This document shows, in pieces, positions 1 to 6,311 of a DNA stretch of 8,331 bases. The DNA comes from Candidatus Woesearchaeota archaeon (lineage in GTDB: Archaea; Nanobdellota; Nanobdellia; SCGC-AAA011-G17; VGLX01): the NCBI GenBank assembly GCA_016866645.1, contig VGLX01000041.1, positions 1 through 8,331 on the forward strand, written 5' to 3'. Positions within the stretch are counted from its first letter, which is position 1, and each line of letters begins with the position of its first letter. A model generated the notes under the pieces. That model searched no databases and was not told the origin of the DNA. It was given only the letters and a program-made list of their open reading frames with translations. Position numbers and translations under genes: made by a program.

Positions 1-1
1 A

Positions 2-139
2 TGGAGAATACTCGAAAAAATCATAGGATGCCTAAGAACCGACCAAGGACAACGAACAACAGAAACCATGCTAAGCCTGTTCAGCACATGGGACCTCAGA
101 AAAATCAACTCCTACCACCAACTAAAATCCATCCTCTAA
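2..139 (+). CDS. C-terminal fragment of an unrecognised protein (cut by window edge)
   Basis: An open frame enters from the left edge and ends at TAA 137-139, giving 45 residues that read like the helical end of a real protein (starts WRILEKIIGCLRTDQGQ, ends YHQLKSIL). The competing frame from the ATG at base 1 gives a low-complexity peptide rich in N, R, P and H, so the second frame is preferred. A transposase tail is conceivable from the style of the helix, but no catalytic motif is visible and this is a guess. No terminal inverted repeat or target duplication is seen after the stop. I do not recognise the family. Confidence 0.5.
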   Translation, partial: WRILEKIIGCLRTDQGQRTTETMLSLFSTWDLRKINSYHQLKSIL

Positions 140-276
140 GCTTAATACATACCGGATAGGGAAAGGATTAAATACGAAGAGAACGCATTATTAACAGGAG
201 GTAAAAAGAGTGTAGAAAATTTCAAGAAGTAACGACAATCTATTACAAAATATTCTATCATTAAAGAGTGGCGCAA
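140..276 (+). promoter_or_regulatory. Intergenic region upstream of nagB with TATA-like elements
   Basis: Between the partial gene and nagB there are two TATA-like sites. The first is GGATTAAATA at about 165-174, preceded by a purine-rich BRE-like GAAA, which predicts a transcription start near 196. The second and weaker is CAAAATATT at about 246-254, whose centre lies about 27 bases before the ATG at 277 and would give a leaderless nagB mRNA. A strong orphan Shine-Dalgarno sequence, AGGAGGT, sits at 196-202 and is not followed by a usable start. Which promoter is used cannot be decided from sequence. Confidence 0.45.
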
Positions 277-987
277 ATGATAATAATCAAGGTTAAGGAT
301 TATTCTGAGCTTAGCAGGAAAGCCGCCAGCCTAGTGGCTGAAGAGCTGGCCAAGAAACCAGACTTAGCCTTATGCCTGCCTACAGGGGCTACGCCTTTAG
401 GCATGTATGAACAATTAACTGATAAAAACCTTGATTTTTCTAAAGCAACCATGTTCCTGCTTGATGAGTACGCAGGATTAGGTGTTGATGATGAGGAGAG
501 CTTCGCTTGTTACATGTGCTTGAACTTCTTAGACCTGGTGAACTTCAGGAAAGAGAACGTTTTCATGTTTAACGGCAAAGCAGCAGACTTAGACAAAGAA
601 TGCGAGGACTACGAGAAGAAGATAGAAGAGAAAAAAATAGACTTAGCGATATTAGGCATAGGCAAGAACGGCCATGTGGGCTTCAATGAGCCGGGCAGTT
701 CGTTCTCATCACAGACAAGGGTTGTAAGCTTGTCAGAGCAGACTAGGGAATCTAATGCTAAGTACTTCGAAAAAGGCGAAGTGCCGTCTAAAGCGTTGAC
801 AGTAGGCTTGAAAACGATAATGGGCGCTAAGAAGATAATACTGCTTGCTTCTGGAGCTGAGAAAGCAGAGGTCATAAAACAGCTGGTTGAAGGCGAGATA
901 AGCTATCAGCTGCCTGCTTCGGTGATAAATACCCATAAAGATGCCGTTTTAGTAGTGGACCGCGCAGCTTCAAAGCTATTGAAATGA
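277..987 (+). CDS. nagB: Glucosamine-6-phosphate deaminase
   Basis: Converts glucosamine 6-phosphate to fructose 6-phosphate plus ammonia, a cytosolic step that brings amino sugars into glycolysis. The 236 residues match the compact NagB family over their whole length. Visible landmarks are the phosphate-binding LPTGATPLG at 34-42, LDEYAG with catalytic Asp63, GIGKNGHVGFNEP with His133 and Glu138, the TR-rich stretch around 147-158, and VPSKALTVG at 169-177. The Asp of the E. coli D-G-H motif is Asn131 here, as in Bacillus-type NagB, so it is not a defect. I prefer the ATG at 277 to the in-frame GTG at 268 because it gives the usual start MIIIKVKDY and has GAGTGG five bases upstream. The next gene, an exported SLT/LysM protein, has its own TATA box. 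Confidence 0.93.
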   Translation: MIIIKVKDYSELSRKAASLVAEELAKKPDLALCLPTGATPLGMYEQLTDKNLDFSKATMFLLDEYAGLGVDDEESFACYMCLNFLDLVNFRKENVFMFNGKAADLDKECEDYEKKIEEKKIDLAILGIGKNGHVGFNEPGSSFSSQTRVVSLSEQTRESNAKYFEKGEVPSKALTVGLKTIMGAKKIILLASGAEKAEVIKQLVEGEISYQLPASVINTHKDAVLVVDRAASKLLK

Positions 988-990
988 TAA

Positions 991-1010
991 GGTATATATA
1001 GTTTATATGC
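991..1010 (+). promoter_or_regulatory. TATA promoter of the SLT/LysM gene
   Basis: Two overlapping TATA elements, TATATATA at 993-1000 and TTTATATG at 1002-1009, lie just after the nagB stop. They predict transcription starts near 1022 and 1031, leaving a leader of only about 10-19 bases before the ATG at 1041. No Shine-Dalgarno sequence is visible in that leader, so initiation is probably nearly leaderless. Expression would be independent of nagB. Confidence 0.6.
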
Positions 1011-1040
1011 CTATTAGTATTAGTCTTTCACCCAAAAAAG

Positions 1041-2054
1041 ATGGTGGCCAAAAACTTACTCAAAAAAACTCTGATAGGCATAGTTCTCTCTGCAAGTATG
1101 GCCCTATGTTTCAACCCTTCCAGGGCTAATGAGCAAAACATTCCAGCAGCGATTTATGAACAAACCGAGTACGGGAGCTTCCAAAAGGATCCTCAAGCTT
1201 TGAGATGCGCTCTAGAGGACATACTGAACAAGGAGCCTAACCTTCGAGAGTACATGCCTCTGATAGAAGCTGCCTGCAAGAAATACGAGAACATCTACAA
1301 AGTAGACCCGTTATTAGTGGTTGCTCTGTTAAAGGCTGAGACTTACAAGTTTGACAAGTATGCTATATCCTCAGCAGCAGCCGCTGGATTAGCCCAGATC
1401 ATTCCTGAGACAGCAGCGCTTTACGGCATCAAGGCTTACAATCCTGAATATCTTAAGCAGGCTAGGGAGGACAGGCGCACTGCTCTGAGCTATTACAACA
1501 AGCTCAACCAAGAGCTGAACAACCCTGGGAAAGGCGAGAAGTATATCATACAGAAAGGCGATACGCTAAGCAGCATAGCCAAGAGCAAGGACCGGACAAT
1601 AGACGAGTTACTAGACGCTAACCCTAAGCTCAAGGACAATCCTAACCTTTTAATGGAGAATGATGAGATAACCATACCTTATGATGAGGAAGAGTCGATA
1701 AAACGTATGATCGAATACAAGAAGCAGTACCAGCACTACAACAAGAAATCTCAAGACGCTTTCAAGAGATACAAGCAAGAGCTTATAGCGTTAACCCAAG
1801 GCAAGACTGATGAGGAGCTGAAAGAGATTGACGGAAGGCTGGTGCCCGAGATAGCGATAGACTTCTGCGTCAAGCACCTAGCAGATCTGATGAAAGCCCG
1901 TAACGGTGACATAAGGGAGGCCATCTCAGCTTACAACGCTGGGCTGAGGGCAGTGGACGTTTACGGCGGCATCCCGCCATACGATGAGACCGTGAAATAC
2001 CAGAACAAGATAATTAACTATTACCGAGACTATCTTGCGTTGCTGAAAAAGTGA
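1041..2054 (+). CDS. Exported lytic-transglycosylase-like (SLT) protein with an inserted LysM domain
   Basis: A predicted secreted glycan-cleaving enzyme of 337 residues. Residues 1-29 are a signal peptide: KNLLKK, then a hydrophobic core, then a likely cut after SRA. The first half of an SLT (goose-lysozyme-like) domain lies at about 71-135, with the candidate catalytic Glu100 in LLKAETYKF and the GLAQIIPETA motif at 116-125. The second half lies at about 268-333, with ISAYNAG at 295-301 and GIPPYDETVKYQNKI at 310-324. Between them is a roughly 130-residue insertion: a charged helix (135-160), a LysM repeat (167-214, YIIQKGDTLSSIA to the ITIP end), and a second charged helix (215-265). SLT enzymes normally cleave the MurNAc-GlcNAc bond of peptidoglycan, and LysM binds GlcNAc polymers. 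Archaea lack murein, so the substrate may be a neighbour's wall, chitin-like glycan or a phage-type target. The Glu is followed by Thr rather than the common Ser. Confidence 0.88.
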   Translation: MVAKNLLKKTLIGIVLSASMALCFNPSRANEQNIPAAIYEQTEYGSFQKDPQALRCALEDILNKEPNLREYMPLIEAACKKYENIYKVDPLLVVALLKAETYKFDKYAISSAAAAGLAQIIPETAALYGIKAYNPEYLKQAREDRRTALSYYNKLNQELNNPGKGEKYIIQKGDTLSSIAKSKDRTIDELLDANPKLKDNPNLLMENDEITIPYDEEESIKRMIEYKKQYQHYNKKSQDAFKRYKQELIALTQGKTDEELKEIDGRLVPEIAIDFCVKHLADLMKARNGDIREAISAYNAGLRAVDVYGGIPPYDETVKYQNKIINYYRDYLALLKK

Positions 2055-2070
2055 GATTTTAATAAACCCA

Positions 2071-2078
2071 TTTTTTTT
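2071..2078 (+). terminator. Poly-T terminator after the SLT/LysM gene
   Basis: A run of eight T, 17 bases after the stop codon of the + strand gene and 10 bases before the end of the convergent flavodoxin gene. Archaeal RNA polymerase terminates at such U-tracts without needing a hairpin, and no strong hairpin precedes it. It serves the + strand only. Confidence 0.55.
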
Positions 2079-2087
2079 AGGAATATC

Positions 2088-2615
2088 TTATACAGTCATG
2101 TCTTCACTTGTCTGAACTACTGTTTTGTTCTTAGAAACCGCTTGTTTGAGCTTGGCTACTTCTTCCTGCGCTGCTTGGACTACTCCTGCAGCGTCGAGCT
2201 TGCCTGTCTTGATGAAGAACCTGTGCAGTACCAATCCTCCGTTCTTCATAACAAGGTCTGACATTACTTCCAAGGACTTTCCAGGGTTGCCTCCGCATGT
2301 CACGAAAAGCACGACTTGCTTGTTCTTCAAGTCTAACCTTTTTATCAGAGTTGTTACTGGAGTCGCTGGCTTCATGACCCAGACTGGTCCGCCTATGAAT
2401 ATTGAGCCGTAATTGTTGATGTCAGATTTTATGCCCTCTATGTCCGCTTCTGCACCGAAAATCGTGTCCTTGCCAGCCTTGATGTACCCTATTACCCCTG
2501 AACGGTCAGCCCTATCCTTGACCTCTTCGATGTCAGACTTAGTAGACTTATGAATGACCTCCGCTACGTTGGCAGTATTCCCAGTCCTGGAATAATAAAG
2601 TATTAAGGATTTCAT
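2088..2615 (-). CDS. Flavodoxin-like FMN protein
   Basis: A 175-residue single-domain flavodoxin fold, probably a cytosolic FMN electron carrier or small quinone/flavin reductase. The FMN phosphate loop is SRTGNT at 9-14 after the first strand (SLILYY). The isoalloxazine-contacting loops are GGPVWVMKPATP at 75-86, with Trp79, and TCGGNPGKS at 106-114. The length and loops fit the short Flavodoxin_4/5-type families rather than classical long-chain flavodoxins. The ATG at 2615 is chosen over the in-frame TTG at 2618 because GGTGAT (2626-2621) then sits at a proper 5-base spacing. The last 20 residues are hydrophilic and probably flexible. It diverges from polX and converges on the SLT gene; no partner reductase is nearby, so its redox partner is unknown. 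Confidence 0.85.
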   Translation of the reverse strand: MKSLILYYSRTGNTANVAEVIHKSTKSDIEEVKDRADRSGVIGYIKAGKDTIFGAEADIEGIKSDINNYGSIFIGGPVWVMKPATPVTTLIKRLDLKNKQVVLFVTCGGNPGKSLEVMSDLVMKNGGLVLHRFFIKTGKLDAAGVVQAAQEEVAKLKQAVSKNKTVVQTSEDMTV

Positions 2616-2692
2616 CAATCATCACCAGTCCTTTTTCAATAGATTATAGCGCAAGAGCAATTTTTAAATATTTCCTTCGCCTTATTAAGTGG
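2616..2692. promoter_or_regulatory. Bidirectional promoter between the flavodoxin gene and polX
   Basis: The 77-base gap holds an AT block at 2661-2673 containing the self-complementary AAATATTT (2666-2673). Read rightward it is a TATA box centred 26 bases before the polX ATG, so polX mRNA is probably leaderless. Read leftward it would start transcription near 2642, leaving a leader of about 27 bases that carries the flavodoxin Shine-Dalgarno GGTGAT (2626-2621). One element could therefore serve both genes. Confidence 0.6.
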
Positions 2693-4426
2693 ATGAAAAA
2701 TCAGGAGATCGCCCAGATTTTTTACAACATAGCAGATATCCTTGAGATGAATAACGTTGCTTGGAAGCCTATCGCTTACAGGAAAGCTGCACGCGCCTTA
2801 GAATCATTATCCGAACCTATTGAGGATGTGTACAAAAAAGGCGGTATCAAGTCTTTGGAGGAGATCCCAGGAATCGGTGAAGGACTAGCTAAAAAAATTG
2901 AGCAGTACTTGAACACCGGAAAGATCGACGAATATGAGCGGCTGAAAAAAAGCGTACCTCCAGGCATTCTGAAAATCATGCAAATCCAGGGCATAGGCCC
3001 TAAAAAAGCCAAGAAGCTGTACAAAGACTTAGGGATAAAAAATGTTAACGACCTCGAAAATGCTGCGAAGCGTCACAAGATACAAACGTTAGAGACTTTT
3101 AAGGAAAAAACTGAAGAGAACATACTCAAGGGCATAGAGCTCTTAAGGCAGAAGACTGACAGGATGCTTTTAGGCTCTGCTCTGCCGCAAGCCGAAGAAA
3201 TAGTAAGCATCCTTCAGAAGATAAGCGGAGTCGAAAAGGTGCAAGCTGCTGGAAGCCTCAGGCGAATGAGAGAGACAGTAGGCGACTTGGACATCCTAGT
3301 TGCGTCAAAGAATTCTAAGCCTGTGATGGAAGCTTTCACTAAGATGACCTCGGTGAAAAGAGTGCTAGCCGAAGGCGAGACGAAATCAGCAGTCATACTA
3401 AAGACTGGCTTACAGGTCGATGTAAGGGTAGTTGAGCCTTCAAGCTTCGGCTCGGCCCTGCAGTACTTCACAGGCAACAAGGACCATAACATAAATCTCA
3501 GGGCGATAGCCATCAAGAAAGGCTTCAAGCTCTCAGAGTATGGCTTGTTCACTAAGAAAGATGACAAGCTTGTCGCTGGAAGGACTGAAGAAGAGGTCTA
3601 CAAGAGGTTAGGGCTTAGCTACATCGAGCCCGAGCTGAGAGAGAACACCGGAGAGATAGAAGCTGCTATGAATGGCAAGCTTCCGAAACTTGTAACTGCA
3701 GGTGACATCAAAGGCGACTTGCACGTGCACAGCGACTATACTACAGACGCGCACAACACCCTCAAAGAGATGGCAGAAGCCGCTAAAAAGATAGGTCATG
3801 AGTATATTGCGATGACGAACCATTCGGGCTCAGAAAAGTTCATCCACGGCTTAGACGAGCGGAGGCTCATGAAAAGCCTGAAAGAGATTGAGAAAGTAAG
3901 CAAAGAGACAGGCATTAAGATACTTACAGGCACGGAAGTCGACATTAAAACCGACGGAAGCATGGACTACAGTGATGAGATACTGTCACAGCTAGACATC
4001 GTTATCGCCTCCGTGCATAAGAAGTTCAAGATGGGCAAGCAAGACATGACAGAGAGAATGCTAAAAGCTGTAAGCAATGACAACGTCGACATCATAGGCC
4101 ACCTGACAGGCAGGCTTATAGGCCAGAGGGAAGCGTATGAGCTCGACTTTGATAAGATATTCCAAGCGTGTAATGATAGTAAGACTGTCCTGGAGATCAA
4201 TGCCAATCCAGAAAGGTTAGACCTCAACGGGGCATTGGTTAAGGAAGCTAAAGGCTATGGGATAAAGTTCGCTATAAGCACTGACGCGCACAGCACAGCC
4301 CACCTTAATGCTATGAAACTAGGCGTGGCTATGGCCCGGCGCGGATGGTGCGAAAAGGAAAGCATAATAAACACGTACTCACTAAAAGGATTGGTAAAGA
4401 ACATCAAGGGAGGTGGGAAGTATTAA
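2693..4426 (+). CDS. polX: DNA polymerase X family protein with PHP domain
   Basis: A family X DNA polymerase for gap filling in base-excision repair or end joining, carrying a second, metal-dependent PHP nuclease. The 577 residues match the usual bacterial/archaeal PolX length of about 570. The N-terminal helical domain has two helix-hairpin-helix motifs (IPGIGEGLAKKI 58-69 and IQGIGPKKAKKLY 98-110) for DNA binding. The nucleotidyltransferase core starts with AAGSLRRMRETVGDLDIL (185-202), holding catalytic Asp198 and Asp200; the third is Asp243 in QVDVRV. FTGNKDHNINLR (259-270) follows. The PHP domain runs from about 340 to 570: GDLHVHSDYT (341-350), TNHS (375-378), GTEVDI (413-418), ASVHK (439-443), GHLTG (469-473) and STDAHS (529-534). 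Motif II reads TNH rather than the commoner TDH, but the His ligand is kept, so both activities look intact. Confidence 0.95.
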   Translation: MKNQEIAQIFYNIADILEMNNVAWKPIAYRKAARALESLSEPIEDVYKKGGIKSLEEIPGIGEGLAKKIEQYLNTGKIDEYERLKKSVPPGILKIMQIQGIGPKKAKKLYKDLGIKNVNDLENAAKRHKIQTLETFKEKTEENILKGIELLRQKTDRMLLGSALPQAEEIVSILQKISGVEKVQAAGSLRRMRETVGDLDILVASKNSKPVMEAFTKMTSVKRVLAEGETKSAVILKTGLQVDVRVVEPSSFGSALQYFTGNKDHNINLRAIAIKKGFKLSEYGLFTKKDDKLVAGRTEEEVYKRLGLSYIEPELRENTGEIEAAMNGKLPKLVTAGDIKGDLHVHSDYTTDAHNTLKEMAEAAKKIGHEYIAMTNHSGSEKFIHGLDERRLMKSLKEIEKVSKETGIKILTGTEVDIKTDGSMDYSDEILSQLDIVIASVHKKFKMGKQDMTERMLKAVSNDNVDIIGHLTGRLIGQREAYELDFDKIFQACNDSKTVLEINANPERLDLNGALVKEAKGYGIKFAISTDAHSTAHLNAMKLGVAMARRGWCEKESIINTYSLKGLVKNIKGGGKY

Positions 4427-4568
4427 AAAAACCAGCAAAAAGAGCACTTGCGTTTACTACTGCGACAACAACTGCTTGATAATCAAGACAAAGATACCTA
4501 CCAAGCAAGTGATTGAATACTGCAAGGGCTTGTACAAGAGTTGTAAACACTATAAGAAAGAGATCTAA
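4413..4568 (+). CDS. Small Cys-rich, probably metal-binding protein overlapping the polX end
   Basis: A 51-residue ORF (GTG at 4413) or 48-residue ORF (ATT at 4422) ending at TAA 4566-4568. The Cys pattern is C13-x3-C17-x3-C21-x15-C37-x6-C44, in a Lys-rich, Tyr-rich protein, which suggests a small zinc or iron-sulfur site. GGAGGTG at 4409-4415, inside the last polX codons, is a perfect Shine-Dalgarno site. It lies 6 bases before ATT 4422, whereas the GTG at 4413 is part of that site and would have only AAGGG two bases upstream. So the start may be a rare ATT. An in-frame stop at 4395-4397 prevents a longer protein. It is probably co-transcribed and translationally coupled with polX. The family is not identified; short Cys-rich proteins with CxYYC and YC...C spacing are frequent in archaea. 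Confidence 0.68.
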   Translation: MGSIKKTSKKSTCVYYCDNNCLIIKTKIPTKQVIEYCKGLYKSCKHYKKEI

Positions 4569-5335
4569 GTTTTATGGCGCTTATCCCAGTAGTCTTCTAT
4601 AGCTTTAGTTAGGTTGTCAAGCTGGTATATCCTTTTCTTACAAAACTCTAAGCTATGCTCCTCTAGTCTTGTCTGTTTCTTGGGGTGCGTGTAGTTGACT
4701 TCGACGCTTAACAATTTTTTCTTGTCGACCATCATGTCGATAATAGGCAGGAAGAATATGTCCCACTTGTCGCCGTACTCGCTTTTGTAGTTCAAGAAGT
4801 AGTCTGATAGTTCTCGTTTCCAGGTCCTGGGTCCGAACCACATGTCAAAATCATGTCCTGTTAGTGTTTTCCAGAACAAGTTGCCGAAATGCTCAGCGTA
4901 CTGCTGCGCGACAGGATAAGACTTTAATGATTTCCTTTTTGGTATGACTATGTCTGCCCTGTTTTCAAGTATCGGCTCTGCTGTTTTAGAAACATCTTTG
5001 ATGAAGCTTTGTTTCTCCGGCTCAGTCCATGTTATGATTTCTTTTTTTGTGTCTAATGCTTCTTGGATTGCTTGCCTTTTTGCGTTGCCCATTCCTTTTT
5101 CTTTTTGGTTGCTTACTTTTGCGCCGTATCTCTCGAATTCTTTCAGCAGCTTGTCATGAGAGCCGCAGTCTACTATTATTGTTTCATAGCCTAAGCTTGT
5201 TGATTGTCTTATGGTGTTTTTTGCGATTTCCGAACGTAAGATGTCGCTTTCTAAATCGGGATTGTAAAGTGTAGAAGTGGCTATGACTATTTTATCTGAT
5301 AAGCTTCTCGATTGTGAAACGTTTTTCAGGGTCAT
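4565..5335 (-). CDS. GT-A-fold glycosyltransferase-like protein (GT2-related)
   Basis: A 256-residue cytosolic protein that looks like a nucleotide-diphospho-sugar transferase. The order is: strand KIVIATSTLY (15-24), IIVDCGSHD (53-61) in place of the GT2 DDGSxD loop, KGMGNAKRQAI (80-90) matching the GKGxAxxxG helix, then ITWTEPEKQSF (101-111) where GT2 enzymes carry their DxD metal motif. ADIVIPKRKSL (127-137), DMWFGPRTW (164-172), GDKWD (188-192) and YTHPKKQT (215-222) follow. From memory, similar WxEPEK and WFGPR motifs occur in an uncharacterised family including fungal proteins annotated as nucleotide-diphospho-sugar transferases. Donor and acceptor are unknown. Glu105/Glu107 could replace DxD or the enzyme may be metal-independent. 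It is the last gene of a four-gene operon, starting 3 bases after the preceding stop. Confidence 0.75.
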   Translation of the reverse strand: MTLKNVSQSRSLSDKIVIATSTLYNPDLESDILRSEIAKNTIRQSTSLGYETIIVDCGSHDKLLKEFERYGAKVSNQKEKGMGNAKRQAIQEALDTKKEIITWTEPEKQSFIKDVSKTAEPILENRADIVIPKRKSLKSYPVAQQYAEHFGNLFWKTLTGHDFDMWFGPRTWKRELSDYFLNYKSEYGDKWDIFFLPIIDMMVDKKKLLSVEVNYTHPKKQTRLEEHSLEFCKKRIYQLDNLTKAIEDYWDKRHKT

Positions 5336-5338
5336 TGT

Positions 5339-5578
5339 TCAGTTAGGCTGTGATTGATCATCTTCTTTAAGCTGCACGGGAGTCGGCCGGTAAAAGCTTG
5401 CCAAGTATATCAGGAACGGGACAATTTTTCTCATGTCTATCCTTTCGTGGCAGCTGTGGGAGCAACCGCACTGCTTGTCTACAGCCTCGCCTGAGCATAC
5501 GCATTTGCCGTCGATTATCGGCTTCCCGCTCTGCTTGCAAAGCCTTACGTTCTCGTTAGTGATATCGTCGATGTTCAT
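5339..5578 (-). CDS. Small Cys-rich protein of unknown function
   Basis: A 79-residue protein with six Cys packed into residues 14-43: C14, C26-x-C28, C37-x-C39, C43, flanked by His41 and His44. This fits binding of one or two zinc ions or a disulfide knot. A weakly hydrophobic stretch at 52-63 (IVPFLIYLASFY) could be a buried helix or shallow membrane contact. The tail is acidic and polar. No signal peptide is present, so a reduced cytosolic metal-binding domain is likelier than disulfides. GAGAGGT lies 5-6 bases before the ATG at 5578, and the gene starts 10 bases after the TraB-like stop, so it is a true operon member. It could be a metal-binding partner of the flanking TraB-like or glycosyltransferase protein. 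I do not recognise a family. Confidence 0.7.
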   Translation of the reverse strand: MNIDDITNENVRLCKQSGKPIIDGKCVCSGEAVDKQCGCSHSCHERIDMRKIVPFLIYLASFYRPTPVQLKEDDQSQPN

Positions 5579-5588
5579 TTTTTACCTC

Positions 5589-6311
5589 TCAAAACTTTTT
5601 CGTAAGCATCCATCCTTTCTCGTCTGGCGTGTATTCTCTCACTTTCTTTTCTGATTTTAACCCGTAGGTCATACTATATAACAGTTTTTTAGCTTTTCTT
5701 AAATTCGGGTTTTTAAGATAAACCTTTACAGGCCGGGTGTGTGCTGCTCCATGGATGCATGCTAAGCTTTTAACGTCATTAATTTCTGAGCTTATCTTTG
5801 TTATGCCTTCTGCTATCATCACGTTCCTGTAATCAGTCTCTCCGTAAAACAGGATATCATAATAATTATTAGGGTCTGGATCTGTTCCTTTTGTCGCCGC
5901 AAGAATGCCTGAAGGTATATAACGAACCACTCCTCCGAAAAGGTTTCCTAAAAAAAAGTATAGTCCTAGGGGGAGTGCATACGTTTGACCTGTAAGAATA
6001 GATGATACTGCTAATCCTAATCCTGATCCTCCTTGAATTTTATCAATCTTTTGTGTGAACTTGTTCATAGGGTCTGCATGATATACCCTCTTCTTCTGCG
6101 AGTATGCTATGTTGCCCACTTGGTCGAAGAATCCGTCTGGGAAATAAGGCTCGCACTCCAGCACTAAAGCATCCGCTTGTCTTATCTTCTCTTCTAAGAA
6201 TTCTCTGTGTTGAAAGAAGAAACTCGGATCATGAGAGACGCCAATTATGCTCACGTTTGTAGAATTAATCCTTTCTTCCAACACTTTACAGGGGTAATCT
6301 TTTGGTTTCAT
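5589..6311 (-). CDS. TraB/TIKI-superfamily-like protein with internal hydrophobic segment
   Basis: A 240-residue protein resembling the TraB/PrgY/TIKI (EreA-like) superfamily, whose members include pheromone-shutdown proteins and the metal-dependent protease TIKI. The two hallmark GxxH motifs are both present: GVSH at 24-27 and GAAH at 188-191. LECEP (51-55) and GETDYRNVMIAEGI (157-170) correspond to the conserved acidic motifs between them. Between the halves, residues 96-131 form a long hydrophobic stretch (from GLGLAVSSIL to LGNLFGGVV) that could be one long or two short membrane helices, although the usual TraB membrane segments lie at the C-terminus. The C-terminal 40 residues are basic. 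The start is well supported: CAGGTGAC lies just upstream, and the ATG forms an ATGA overlap with the preceding gene's stop. The substrate is unknown. Confidence 0.72.
   Translation of the reverse strand: MKPKDYPCKVLEERINSTNVSIIGVSHDPSFFFQHREFLEEKIRQADALVLECEPYFPDGFFDQVGNIAYSQKKRVYHADPMNKFTQKIDKIQGGSGLGLAVSSILTGQTYALPLGLYFFLGNLFGGVVRYIPSGILAATKGTDPDPNNYYDILFYGETDYRNVMIAEGITKISSEINDVKSLACIHGAAHTRPVKVYLKNPNLRKAKKLLYSMTYGLKSEKKVREYTPDEKGWMLTKKF

Noticed and set aside
1..159. ORF from the ATG at base 1 to TAG at 157-159
   Set aside because: The peptide is low-complexity and rich in N, R, P and H with no fold-like pattern; the overlapping second frame reads much more like a protein.
661..690. NagB Asn131 in place of the E. 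coli catalytic Asp as a sign of inactivity
   Set aside because: The NGH form of this motif is normal in Bacillus-type NagB enzymes; the other catalytic residues are present.
3214..3567. 117-residue minus-strand ORF inside polX
   Set aside because: It lies fully opposite a conserved catalytic region and shows no start signal or domain; it is a reverse-strand shadow.
3815..3826. PolX PHP motif II reading TNH rather than TDH as a catalytic defect
   Set aside because: The metal-ligand His is retained and all other PHP motifs are intact, so loss of activity cannot be argued.
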